A stretch of 54,647 nucleotides of DNA from Lachnospiraceae bacterium (GTDB lineage Bacteria; Bacillota; Clostridia; Lachnospirales; Lachnospiraceae). The stretch lies in assembly GCA_015057325.1 (NCBI GenBank), contig SVEQ01000017.1, positions 1 through 54,647 of the forward strand, in the 5' to 3' direction. Position 1 is the stretch's first letter. Each line of letters opens with the position of its first letter. The position numbers were made by a program, and so were the translations under genes. Below are positions 18,246-26,894 of this stretch, piece after piece. A model generated the notes under the pieces. That model was given only the letters and a program-made list of their open reading frames with translations. It searched no databases and was not told the origin of the DNA.

Positions 18246-20594
18246 ATGTTTCTTGATGAATTAAAAGTTGGCGAAAGTGCAATAGTTAAAAATGTTGGAG
18301 GACATGGTGCACTTCGCCAACATTTCCTTGATATGGGAATTATTCCCGGTACCAAAATCACAACAATTAAGTTTGCTCCGATGGGAGATCCTGTAGAGAT
18401 TAAGCTTCATGATTATGAGCTGACGCTTCGAATTGCTGAGGCTGGTCAGATCGAAGTTGACAAGTCTCTTGTTAAGGAACAGGAAGAACCGAAAAATGTT
18501 AAACAAGAGGAGAAAAAGAGTCACAGTGAACATCCCGGACTTGGTGAGGGCGGTAGGTTTCACCCGAAGGGAAGCGGTAACCCGTTACCGGACAACGAGC
18601 AGATTACTTTTGCACTTGTCGGTAATCAGAACAGCGGCAAGACAACACTTTTTAATCAGCTTACAGGAAGCAGACAACATGTCGGCAATTTCCCGGGTGT
18701 AACAGTTGATAGAAAAGACGGGGTTATCAAAGGACACCCGAATACATTGGTAACCGATCTTCCGGGTATCTATTCGATGTCACCTTACAGTAACGAAGAG
18801 GTGGTGTCACGTAATTTTGTTTTAAATGAAAAACCTAAGGGTATTATCAATATCGTTGACGCAACCAATATTGAGAGGAACTTATATCTTACAATGCAGC
18901 TTTTGGAAATGAATATTCCAATGGTAGTTGCTCTTAATATGATGGATGAAGTGCGCGAAAACGGCGGCTCTATAGACGTCAACAAGATGGAGCAAATGTT
19001 GGGAGTTCCTGTAGTTCCTATTTCCGCTGCTAAGAATCAGGGTGTTGACGAGCTTGTTGAACATGCGCTTCATGTTGCCTATTATCAGGAAAAACCGCTT
19101 CGTCAGGATTTTTGTGATGAAAGCAAAGATGGTGGTGCAGTACACAGATGTCTTCATGCTGTAATTCATTTAATTGAAGACCATGCCAAAGCGGCAGGTA
19201 TTCCGGTTCGTTTTGCAGGCTCCAAAGTAATAGAGGGCGATGAACTGATATTAAAACCGTTAGGGCTTGAGGATAACGAAGTTGAAACAATTGAACATAT
19301 TGTTTTGCAAATGGAAAAAGAGCGCGGACTTGATAAAAATGCCGCAATTGCAGATATGCGTTTTGCATTTATCGAGAAGGTGTGCAGAGATTGCGTCCAC
19401 AAAATGGGCGAGAGCAAGGAACGTATTAGGAGTGAGAAAATCGACAGGATTTTAACCGGAAAGTATACAGCAATCCCTGCATTTTTCGGAATAATGTTTG
19501 TAGTGTTCTTTTTGACATTTAATGTAATTGGAGCATTTTTACAAGGTGTGTTGGAAAGCGGCATAGGAGTACTAAGTGGCTGGGTTGAGAACCTTATGGT
19601 ACATGCCGGCGTTAATGATGTGCTTAAGAATCTTGTGATTAATGGAATATTTGAGGGTGTGGGAAGTGTGTTATCCTTCCTGCCTATCATTGTAGTAATG
19701 TTCTTCTTTTTGTCACTTCTTGAGGATAGCGGTTACATTGCAAGAGTTGCGTTTGTAATGGATAAGTCGCTTAGAAAGATAGGTCTTTCGGGAAGAAGCA
19801 TTGTGCCAATGCTTATAGGTTTTGGGTGCACCGTTCCTGCGGTTATGGCGACGCGTACTATGCCGAGTGAACGCGACAGAAGAATGACTATATTGCTTAC
19901 ACCGTTTATGAGTTGCTCGGCAAAGCTTCCGATATACGCATTTTTTGTAAGTGTATTCTTCCCTAAGCAGGGAGGTTTTGTGATGATAGCTTTGTATGTT
20001 CTTGGCATTGTTATGGGAATTATTGCGGCACTTTTGTATAAGAAGACGTTGTTTCGCGGTGAGGCGGTTCCTTTTGTAATGGAGCTTCCAAACTATCGTA
20101 TGCCGGGGGCAAAAAATGTTATAAGACTTTTGTGGGAGAAGTCAAAGGATTTCTTACAAAAGGCATTTACGGTTATACTTCTTGCGACAATTTGTGTCTG
20201 GGTATGCAGAAGCTTTGATGTTCATTTTAATCCGGTAATAAATGAAGCAGACAGTATTCTTGCGGTTCTCTCAAAAGGTTTCGAACCGATATTAAGACCT
20301 ATTGGTCTTGGCGATTGGAGAATATGCAGTGCGCTCATAACAGGATTTATTGCAAAAGAGAGTGTTGTATCGACTTTGCTTTTGTTGTTTAGTGATGGCG
20401 TAGAGACGGCACTTACCACTCTTTCGGCAGTTACACTTTTAGTGTTTTCACTGCTCTATACTCCTTGTGTGGCAGCGGTTGCTTCGGTCAAAAGAGAACT
20501 TGGAGCCAAGTGGGCAATAGCGGTTGTCATATGGCAATGTGCGGTTGCATGGATTGTAGCATTTATCGTGTATCATATTGGTTTGATGCTATAA
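18246..20594 (+). CDS. feoB: FeoA-FeoB fusion, ferrous iron transporter
   Basis: 782 residues. Residues 1-75 are a FeoA SH3-like domain (LRQHFLDMGIIPGTKIT). A charged linker leads to the FeoB GTPase with G1 GNQNSGKTT near 125, G3 DLPG and G4 NMMD, then the membrane domain with paired gate motifs (FGCTVPAVMATR and FMSCSAKLPIYA). It imports Fe2+ across the membrane. FeoA and FeoB are normally separate genes; the fusion is a known minority arrangement. It starts 32 bases after the second HD-GYP gene and may be read through from that operon; no Fur box is obvious in the short gap. Confidence 0.95.
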   Translation: MFLDELKVGESAIVKNVGGHGALRQHFLDMGIIPGTKITTIKFAPMGDPVEIKLHDYELTLRIAEAGQIEVDKSLVKEQEEPKNVKQEEKKSHSEHPGLGEGGRFHPKGSGNPLPDNEQITFALVGNQNSGKTTLFNQLTGSRQHVGNFPGVTVDRKDGVIKGHPNTLVTDLPGIYSMSPYSNEEVVSRNFVLNEKPKGIINIVDATNIERNLYLTMQLLEMNIPMVVALNMMDEVRENGGSIDVNKMEQMLGVPVVPISAAKNQGVDELVEHALHVAYYQEKPLRQDFCDESKDGGAVHRCLHAVIHLIEDHAKAAGIPVRFAGSKVIEGDELILKPLGLEDNEVETIEHIVLQMEKERGLDKNAAIADMRFAFIEKVCRDCVHKMGESKERIRSEKIDRILTGKYTAIPAFFGIMFVVFFLTFNVIGAFLQGVLESGIGVLSGWVENLMVHAGVNDVLKNLVINGIFEGVGSVLSFLPIIVVMFFFLSLLEDSGYIARVAFVMDKSLRKIGLSGRSIVPMLIGFGCTVPAVMATRTMPSERDRRMTILLTPFMSCSAKLPIYAFFVSVFFPKQGGFVMIALYVLGIVMGIIAALLYKKTLFRGEAVPFVMELPNYRMPGAKNVIRLLWEKSKDFLQKAFTVILLATICVWVCRSFDVHFNPVINEADSILAVLSKGFEPILRPIGLGDWRICSALITGFIAKESVVSTLLLLFSDGVETALTTLSAVTLLVFSLLYTPCVAAVASVKRELGAKWAIAVVIWQCAVAWIVAFIVYHIGLML

Positions 20595-20602
20595 AAAAAC
20601 AC

Positions 20603-20630
20603 TTGTTTATATTGTAAAAAATGGTAATAT
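20603..20630 (+). promoter_or_regulatory. possible promoter for the GGDEF-DUF342 genes
   Basis: TTGTTT at 20603-20608, then after 16 bases the extended -10 TGgTAATAT at 20622-20630. The AT-rich gap has no obvious terminator, so read-through from feoB is also possible. Confidence 0.4.
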
Positions 20631-20664
20631 ATAACTATAAGAAACGTGTTGATAGGAGCGCAAT

Positions 20665-21735
20665 ATGTGGTTAGTTAATTTTATCAACAAAGACGTTGTT
20701 GCACAGAACGAGAATAAGCGCAGCATGGTTGCTTTGAGGATATTGTACATGGTTTTGTTTGTTGCTTTTGCAGCAGATGTTTTGGCATTTGGAGTGGATG
20801 CCTTTAATGTATTTCCATATAGAGTTTTTGGCTTCTTTGCCGTTAATATAGTGCTTTTTGCATTAACCTACAATACGAGAACAAGAACATCGGTAATAAT
20901 GTTTGTGTTTTATGTTTTTGCATGGACTTTGGCGATGATTCCCTGCTTTGGATGGAGTGCGGGAATGCAGAATTATTATATCATAATTTTGATGTTATGC
21001 TTTTTTGCAGTACCCGGAAAACCTGCGTATAAGTTCGTGTTAGCGTCGATTGTTCTTGTTGCAAGAATTGCAACGATAGGAATATATGGAGGCGTTAAAC
21101 CGATTGCTGAGATAGCATCAATTCAGGATAAGATATTGCAGATTAGTAACATTTCTGCCGTATATATAGCAATTATATTGATATCATACATTTACAGTCA
21201 TGATGAAAATGAAGCTGAAGGTAAGCTTATGAAGTACAACGACAAGCTTAAGAAAGAGGCGGGTACGGATCAATTGACTGGACTTGTCAACAGAAGAAGA
21301 GCGCTCGAATATTTGCAGGAACTTCGAGATGCTAGTTTTTCAAGTTTTATAAGTATTGCTATGGGTGATATTGACTTCTTCAAGAAGGTTAATGATACAT
21401 ATGGCCATGACGCAGGAGATGAAGTGCTTAAGTCGGTAGCTAATACAATGAAGGAAGTCTGCGGCTCAAAAGGACTTGTATCGCGCTGGGGTGGAGAAGA
21501 GTTTTTGATAATATTTGTAGATGTCAACGGTGATGATGCATTTATTGATATGGAGAAATTAAGACGCGAGATTTCTAAGAGGACAATAGTTGTAGGTGAG
21601 CAGAAAATCAATATAACCATGACGATTGGACTTACGGAATACAATATCAAAAAGAACATTGAGAATGCTATCAAAGAAGCAGACGAGAAATTATATCTTG
21701 GTAAGACGAACGGAAGAAATCAGGTAGTATACTAA
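20665..21735 (+). CDS. membrane diguanylate cyclase (GGDEF)
   Basis: 356 residues. About six membrane helices fill residues 25-180, followed by a short helical linker and a GGDEF domain beginning DQLTGLVNRRRALEYL. The active site is WGGEEF near residue 275, an accepted variant of GGDEF, and the metal-binding GDIDFFKKVNDTYGHDAGD is intact. It should make c-di-GMP from two GTP. The inhibitory I-site RxxD expected just before the active site is absent (CGSKGLVSRWGGEEF), so product feedback through that site is unlikely. The DUF342 gene begins 34 bases downstream. Confidence 0.93.
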   Translation: MWLVNFINKDVVAQNENKRSMVALRILYMVLFVAFAADVLAFGVDAFNVFPYRVFGFFAVNIVLFALTYNTRTRTSVIMFVFYVFAWTLAMIPCFGWSAGMQNYYIIILMLCFFAVPGKPAYKFVLASIVLVARIATIGIYGGVKPIAEIASIQDKILQISNISAVYIAIILISYIYSHDENEAEGKLMKYNDKLKKEAGTDQLTGLVNRRRALEYLQELRDASFSSFISIAMGDIDFFKKVNDTYGHDAGDEVLKSVANTMKEVCGSKGLVSRWGGEEFLIIFVDVNGDDAFIDMEKLRREISKRTIVVGEQKINITMTIGLTEYNIKKNIENAIKEADEKLYLGKTNGRNQVVY

Positions 21736-21769
21736 ACATGAGTTTTCACCTTGATCGGAGGTTGTTACT

Positions 21770-23185
21770 ATGGAGAACAAGCAACAGACAGATCCAATCA
21801 GCGAAAATCCAATTAAGATATTTATATCCGAAGATAAGATGAATGCTTATCTTTTCCTTGCAATTCCTCAGGAAGGACAGGAAGCATACAAAGAGTCGGA
21901 GATTTATGACGCAATTGCCGCAGCGGGAGTTAAGGGGCAGGTTAATAAGGATGTCATTAGTCAGATGCTTTCCTCGGGATGGTATGGAAGTAAGAGACTT
22001 ATATGTGAGGGCATACCGGTTAGAGACGGTGTCGACGGATATTTTGAGTATTTCTTTCATCAGAAGGATGAGAAGAGCGGTAAACCGCGCGTGTTAGACG
22101 ACGGTTCTGTTGATTATACAAGTGTTAATACGGTTGGTACCGTATCAGAGGGTGACCTTATTGCAATCTATCATCCGGCAATTCCCGGACATTTTGGATA
22201 TACGGTTACGGGCGAATTATTAAAGCCTAAGATTCCCAAAGGTTATCCGGTGCCGCAGCTTAACGGTTGTCGATATGATGAGAGTACATACTCTTATTAC
22301 GCAACAATAGATGGTAAGGTTGAGGCTACCAATACGAAGCTTCAGGTAACCCAGACGTTACAGATTAACAAGAACATTAATGTTGCTTTTGGTAGCATTT
22401 ACTTCATGGGTGATGTTGAAATATATGGTGACGTGGATTCGGGCGTTGAAATAACTGCAAGTGGTTCTGTAACAATAGGCGGAAGTGTTCAGGGCGCAAG
22501 TATTATGGCAGGTGAGAGTATCACGATTAGAGGCGGAATACTTGGTGATGACAATACGCGTATTTCCTGCGGTGGAGACTTAGAAGCACGTTTCATGCAG
22601 TATGTCAATGTTGTTGCGGGTGGCAATGTTACGGCTAAGTCAATTCTTGACTGTAATGTTCGTGCAGGAGGAATGGTGTTGATTGAAGATACCAACGGAC
22701 TTATATCGGGCGGTTTCATTTACAGCACCAAGGGTATTGACGGACAGGCGTTTGGTAATAAACGTTCGGTTAAGACTATACTTTCTGCCGGAAAGAACAA
22801 TAAGATATTGGCTGATAAAGTGGAGTTTCCAAGGCTTATACAGGAACTTGATTTGAAGCTTACGGGAATTAACAGTCGCGAGATTCAGTTAGACAGAGAA
22901 GCCAAGAAGGATCCCACCAAAAAGAAATCCAATATGCTTCATATAATTAGACAGAACAAGGCAAGAATATTGGCTGAGAAGAAACAATTAGAGGCTGTAT
23001 ATGCAGCATATGACAACATGAATAATTCGGCAAACGCCAGGACAATAATAAAGGGTAGGAAGTTCTTCCCGGGTGTTATTGTTGAAATCGACAACAAAGA
23101 CTATTCAATAGATTTTGAAATGATACTTGTTTCATTCAGGAATAATGAAGAAGGGATTTCCTATGTTCAGGAGAGTGATGAATGA
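21770..23185 (+). CDS. DUF342/FapA family protein
   Basis: 471 residues. The N-terminal half has the family look (EGDLIAIYHPAIPGHFGYTV, then GYPVPQLNGCRYDE). A right-handed beta-helix-like stretch of GSVTIGGSVQGASIMAGES-type repeats follows (about residues 205-330), then a C-terminal helical region rich in Lys, consistent with coiled coil. DUF342 proteins are called flagellar assembly protein A in some genomes, and their biochemical role is poorly known. It is placed behind a GGDEF gene, and its stop overlaps the next start as ATGA. A role in c-di-GMP-linked surface functions is inference from context. Confidence 0.82.
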   Translation: MENKQQTDPISENPIKIFISEDKMNAYLFLAIPQEGQEAYKESEIYDAIAAAGVKGQVNKDVISQMLSSGWYGSKRLICEGIPVRDGVDGYFEYFFHQKDEKSGKPRVLDDGSVDYTSVNTVGTVSEGDLIAIYHPAIPGHFGYTVTGELLKPKIPKGYPVPQLNGCRYDESTYSYYATIDGKVEATNTKLQVTQTLQINKNINVAFGSIYFMGDVEIYGDVDSGVEITASGSVTIGGSVQGASIMAGESITIRGGILGDDNTRISCGGDLEARFMQYVNVVAGGNVTAKSILDCNVRAGGMVLIEDTNGLISGGFIYSTKGIDGQAFGNKRSVKTILSAGKNNKILADKVEFPRLIQELDLKLTGINSREIQLDREAKKDPTKKKSNMLHIIRQNKARILAEKKQLEAVYAAYDNMNNSANARTIIKGRKFFPGVIVEIDNKDYSIDFEMILVSFRNNEEGISYVQESDE

Positions 23186-24690
23186 TGCAGGAAAAGCAAC
23201 ACTATTACATCGCAATAGATTTAAAGTCCTTTTACGCTTCGGTAGAGTGTAGGGAACGCAAACGTAATCCGCTTACCACCAATCTGGTGGTGGCGGATTT
23301 TTCGAGAACGGAGAAAACAATTTGTCTTGCAGTGACGCCCTCGCTTAAGGCTTTCGGGATACCCGGAAGAGCGAGGCTCTTTGAGGTTGTGCAGAAAGTA
23401 AAACAGGTTAATGCCTCAAGAAGAACGAATGCACCGGGTGGAGAGTTTAGTGGCAAATCAGATGATGCAATAGAGCTTGAGAATAACCCGGAGCTGGAGC
23501 TTGATTATATCGTTGCGCCTCCGAGAATGGCGCTTTACATGGAATACAGCACACGCATTTATAATATCTATTTAAAATACATTGCGCCCGAGGATATACA
23601 TGTATATTCCGTTGATGAGGTGTTTATTGATGTGACGGATTATCTTAACACGTATAAGATGTCACCAAGGCAGCTTGCAAGCAAAATGATTAAAGAAGTG
23701 CTTGATGAGACGGGTATAACGGCAACAGCGGGAATCGGAACGAATATGTATCTTTGTAAAATTGCTATGGATATTGTGGCAAAACATATTCCTGCTGATA
23801 AGGACGGAGTGCGTATCGCCAAGCTTGATGAGCTAAGGTACAGACAGCTTTTGTGGGAGCATAAGCCGATTACGGATTTCTGGCGAGTTGGAGGCGGTAT
23901 CGCAAGAAAGCTTGCAAAGTACGGAATGTACACAATGGGGGACGTCGCGAGATGTTCCATTGGAAAGCCTTCGGATTTTCATAATGAAGAGCTTTTGTAT
24001 AAGCTTTTTGGTGTAAATGCTGAGCTTTTAATTGATCATGCATGGGGCTATGAGCCTTGTACGATAGAATATATCAAGGCATACAAACCTGAGAATAACA
24101 GCTTGGGTTCAGGACAGGTGCTGCAAAACCCATACGAGTTTGATAAGGCAAGAATTGTAATTCGTGAAATGACCGAGGCGTTGGTGCTTGATTTGGTTGA
24201 TAAGAGACTGGTTACAGATCAGCTTGTAATTACTGTCGGTTATGATATTGAGAATTTAACCAAAGATAATATTCGCAATTCTTATACGGGAGAGGTTACG
24301 GTTGACAGGTACGGAAGAAGTGTGCCTAAGAGTGCACATGGAACAACCAATCTTAACAGTCACTCTTCGTCAACGGAAGAGATTGTTAACGCGGTTATAG
24401 GACTTTTTGATAACATTGTTGATGAAAGACTCCTTATAAGAAGAATGTATGTGACGGCTAATCATGTAATAACGGAAAGTGCAGCGAATAAGAATAAGTA
24501 TGAACAGTTATCCTTATTTGATATGGATAATGAAAGAACGATTGATAAAGATGATGAGAGGAATATCCAGGAGGCGGTTTTATCAATACAGAAAAAGTAT
24601 GGTAAAAACGCATTACTAAAAGGGGTAAGCCTTATGGACGGTGCAACAGCAATGTCAAGGAATAAACAGATTGGAGGACACAAGGCATGA
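23182..24690 (+). CDS. Y-family DNA polymerase (UmuC/DinB-like)
   Basis: 502 residues. Translesion polymerase signatures are AIDLKSFYASVECRER near residues 10-26 (first metal-binding Asp and the steric-gate region) and YSVDEVFIDVTDY near 142-154 (catalytic Asp-Glu). GIGTNMYLCKIAMD and a helix-hairpin-helix-like WRVGGGIARKLAKYGMYTMGD follow. The C-terminal little-finger region is present, so the enzyme looks intact. It overlaps the upstream stop (ATGA, also an ATG three bases later) and the downstream start, so it is the middle gene of a coupled set. It is of the class that pairs with YolD in Firmicutes, often SOS-induced; no LexA box is visible because the gene is internal to a transcript. 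Confidence 0.93.
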   Translation: MMQEKQHYYIAIDLKSFYASVECRERKRNPLTTNLVVADFSRTEKTICLAVTPSLKAFGIPGRARLFEVVQKVKQVNASRRTNAPGGEFSGKSDDAIELENNPELELDYIVAPPRMALYMEYSTRIYNIYLKYIAPEDIHVYSVDEVFIDVTDYLNTYKMSPRQLASKMIKEVLDETGITATAGIGTNMYLCKIAMDIVAKHIPADKDGVRIAKLDELRYRQLLWEHKPITDFWRVGGGIARKLAKYGMYTMGDVARCSIGKPSDFHNEELLYKLFGVNAELLIDHAWGYEPCTIEYIKAYKPENNSLGSGQVLQNPYEFDKARIVIREMTEALVLDLVDKRLVTDQLVITVGYDIENLTKDNIRNSYTGEVTVDRYGRSVPKSAHGTTNLNSHSSSTEEIVNAVIGLFDNIVDERLLIRRMYVTANHVITESAANKNKYEQLSLFDMDNERTIDKDDERNIQEAVLSIQKKYGKNALLKGVSLMDGATAMSRNKQIGGHKA

Positions 24691-25109
24691 GTGCATATGA
24701 CGATATAATTAATCTGCCACATCCAACATCGGCCAATCATCCGCGCATGAGTATGCATAACCGTGCAGCTCAATTTGCGCCTTTTGCGGCACTTACCGGT
24801 TATGAGGATGCAATCGACGAGGAAGGAAGACTAACCGAGGACAAGATTGAATTGGATGAACAAAGACGGGAAGTGTTGGATGAGAAGATCAGATTGTTGA
24901 TGGATCATCGTGATATGAAGCCTGATGTTAAGATTACTTATTATGTGCCTGACAAGAGGAAAGAAGGAGGGGCATATAATGAATATGAGGGTGTCATCAA
25001 AAAGATTGATGTTACAAAACATATAGTGGTTTTTGAGGACGGATTTGAACTGTTGGTCGAGAATTTGTTTGATATAGAAAGTTCAATATTTAATGGGATA
25101 TTTGATTAA
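24687..25109 (+). CDS. YolD-like protein
   Basis: 140 residues, no signal peptide. The N-terminal RMSMHNRAAQFAPFAALTGYEDAI is the hallmark of YolD-like proteins. The C-terminal half (DVKITYYVPDKRKEGGAY, then IDVTKHIVVFEDG) resembles the small WYL/Sm-like beta fold proposed for this family. YolD-like genes are regularly found beside UmuC-type polymerases, as here, where ATGA overlap implies translational coupling. A role as polymerase accessory factor is proposed for the family but not established. Confidence 0.85.
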   Translation: MSAYDDIINLPHPTSANHPRMSMHNRAAQFAPFAALTGYEDAIDEEGRLTEDKIELDEQRREVLDEKIRLLMDHRDMKPDVKITYYVPDKRKEGGAYNEYEGVIKKIDVTKHIVVFEDGFELLVENLFDIESSIFNGIFD

Positions 25110-25126
25110 GTTTTCAGAAAATTTCA

Positions 25127-25155
25127 TTGACATTTAGAAAAAATAGTGATAAAAT
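25127..25155 (+). promoter_or_regulatory. promoter driving the c-di-GMP riboswitch leader
   Basis: Consensus TTGACA (25127-25132), a 17-base spacer and TAAAAT (25150-25155), preceded by TGa as in an extended -10. Transcription would start near 25162, just before the aptamer. Confidence 0.8.
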
Positions 25156-25164
25156 ACATTATAA

Positions 25165-25275
25165 GTTGAATATATGGGCAAAGCAAGGGAAACTTTGTGA
25201 CGCAAAGCTATAGGGCCTTTAACATGGCAGCCAGTTGCTTTTCTGATAGACATCAGAAGATTTACAAGATTTAGA
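25165..25275 (+). ncRNA. c-di-GMP-I (GEMM-I) riboswitch
   Basis: The sequence shows the conserved GEMM-I core in order: GGGCAAAGC (25176-25184), a short hairpin with GAAA tetraloop (25189-25192), GACGCAAAGC (25199-25208), a second hairpin containing GGGCC, and the ATGGCAGCCAGTTGC segment (25224-25238) that carries the tetraloop receptor and ligand-binding side. A tctgat/atcaga hairpin and an intrinsic terminator follow. Bases 25171-25180 can pair with 25281-25290 in ten contiguous pairs, competing with the terminator stem. The controlled gene is probably the amidase at 25638, or the intervening RNA. Confidence 0.88.
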
Positions 25276-25277
25276 AG

Positions 25278-25313
25278 CATTGCTCATATAACAATTTGAG
25301 TGGTGTTTTTTTT
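25278..25313 (+). terminator. riboswitch terminator
   Basis: A 9-bp stem (cattgctca 25278-25286 with tgagtggtg 25297-25305, some G-U pairs) is followed by eight T. Its left arm overlaps the segment that can pair with the start of the aptamer. Confidence 0.75.
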
Positions 25314-25324
25314 GTTATACATGT

Positions 25325-25465
25325 GGGGTGTGTTCTCTGATTTTTGAATCCGCAAGTGGCATTAAGTGTCACGAACGGAAAAGTGTGTGTCGAATCGGTC
25401 GGGCGTTAAAAAGGTTTCTCTCAAATAGTTATAATGCCCGATAAAACATAATTCCCCTTTACAAG
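25325..25465 (+). ncRNA. candidate structured RNA of unknown class
   Basis: Between the riboswitch terminator and a second strong terminator there is no reading frame, but there are several pairings. These are tggca/tgtca (25357-25361 with 25367-25371) inside ccg/cgg (25350-25352 with 25376-25378), and a 9-bp stem tcgggcgtt/aatgcccga (25399-25407 with 25433-25441) closing a 25-base loop. I do not recognise a known riboswitch or housekeeping RNA. It could be a second regulatory leader element for the amidase or an independent small RNA. From 25503 to the amidase start nothing further is evident except AT-rich leader. Confidence 0.4.
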
Positions 25466-25502
25466 ACCGTCATGCTGCATTTTGTGCAGTATGGCGGTTT
25501 TT
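25466..25502 (+). terminator. strong intrinsic terminator
   Basis: A 14-bp stem (accgtcatgctgca 25466-25479 with tgcagtatggcggt 25485-25498) with loop ttttg is followed by a T run. It ends the candidate structured RNA or attenuates the amidase transcript. Confidence 0.85.
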
Positions 25503-25637
25503 CCGTGCGTTAGATTAAAAGATGTGATAAGATAACGAAAAAGAGATAACGAGAAAACATATGTTTTGAGGTTGCGGGAATGAATAAAGTGCTTTTCGGA
25601 ATATATATAAACATAGGGTAATTGGAGATTGTTTGTT

Positions 25638-26894
25638 ATGAGTAGATTGCGTTTTGCATTTTTAATTGCATGTTTGGTTTTGGTGGCTTTTATACCTGTT
25701 AAGGTTAAGGCAAGTTCGCAGGAGAAAACTATAGTTATTGCACTTGACCCCGGACATGGCGGAGAGGAAAATGGTGCAGATTATTACGGCGAGAAAGAAA
25801 AGGACGTTAACCTACAGATTGCTAAGTATGTCAAAGAGGGGCTTTTGCAGTATGACAATGTTGAGGTGTTTTTGACGCGAGAAGATGACACGGAACTTAA
25901 TTTGCAGGAAAGAGCAGACAGAGCCGCATCTGCAGGTGCTGACATGTTTATAAGTCTTCACTGTAATGCGAGTGCCACACATCAAAGTAACGGTGCATCA
26001 GTCTATATAAGTACCGGAGAGGCTAATAGGAAAAGGCTTATGGATTTTGCCGATTACTTCCTGGGAGAGTTTGAAGCCATAGGTCTTAGAAATGCGGGAA
26101 CATTTGCCAGGGTAACCCAGATGGGCTACAGAAGAAATGACGGAAGCTTTCAGGATTACTATGGTGTGCTTCGACATGCCTACAACAATGGAATGCCGGC
26201 ACTCTTGGTAGAGCATTGTTTTATGGATTGTCCTACGGATTGGGAGTTTGTAAGAAGTGATGAAGGGATTAGACAGCTTGCCGCTTGCGATGTGAATGCG
26301 ATAGCAGCCTACTATGGATTAAAGAATCGTGACGGCAACATTTACGAAGGAAAGCATGCTAAGGTGTATGGTGCGACTTCAAAGGGCGTTGGAATGAACT
26401 GCTACGATGCTCCAAAGCTTACGAGGATTGAACTTATGGAATATGATGGTAAAACTCCGTCGATGGCAAAGTATAAGGTAAGTGTAGAGGACAAAGTTGG
26501 CGTAAGTTCGATATATCTTGTGTATAAGAACTCTTCCGGCAACAGCGTTACCGTAAGTCTAATGATAGATGAACCTCTAAAAACAGGAAGTTACGAGCTT
26601 ATGGCTTATATTCCGGATGGTTTAGAACTAAGTAACCACACTCTTTCGTATGTCGGTCTTTATAACAAAGCAGGGTATGACGCAGGTTATAACTATTCAG
26701 GTGGAAGACTTGTCGGATTTGGTAAGTGTGACTGGCTAAATGAGTTTGGCTATGGCGGCTCTGCCAATCTTTCTGTCAGCAGCGAAGGGGTGCTGTCTAG
26801 GACATATATAAAGAAACTCGATTGCCAGATAAAACTTGGCATAAAAAGAAGACAGGACGTATATCCTGTCTCCCTGATTAATTCTATTAATTAG
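25638..26894 (+). CDS. secreted N-acetylmuramoyl-L-alanine amidase (Amidase_3)
   Basis: 418 residues. The signal peptide (RLRFAFLIACLVLVAFIPVKVKA) is cleaved near residue 26. The Amidase_3 zinc-enzyme domain follows, with ALDPGHGGEENGA, the second ligand region, FISLHCNAS and the catalytic Glu in LLVEHCFMD. It cuts the bond between MurNAc and the stem peptide of peptidoglycan. The C-terminal ~170 residues form a beta-rich extension (VSVEDKVGVSSIYLVYKN) of unknown role, perhaps wall binding. ATG 25638 is preferred over TTG 25629 by spacing from ggag. It lies downstream of the c-di-GMP riboswitch and converges with the PilZ gene, the stop codons overlapping. Confidence 0.9.
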   Translation: MSRLRFAFLIACLVLVAFIPVKVKASSQEKTIVIALDPGHGGEENGADYYGEKEKDVNLQIAKYVKEGLLQYDNVEVFLTREDDTELNLQERADRAASAGADMFISLHCNASATHQSNGASVYISTGEANRKRLMDFADYFLGEFEAIGLRNAGTFARVTQMGYRRNDGSFQDYYGVLRHAYNNGMPALLVEHCFMDCPTDWEFVRSDEGIRQLAACDVNAIAAYYGLKNRDGNIYEGKHAKVYGATSKGVGMNCYDAPKLTRIELMEYDGKTPSMAKYKVSVEDKVGVSSIYLVYKNSSGNSVTVSLMIDEPLKTGSYELMAYIPDGLELSNHTLSYVGLYNKAGYDAGYNYSGGRLVGFGKCDWLNEFGYGGSANLSVSSEGVLSRTYIKKLDCQIKLGIKRRQDVYPVSLINSIN

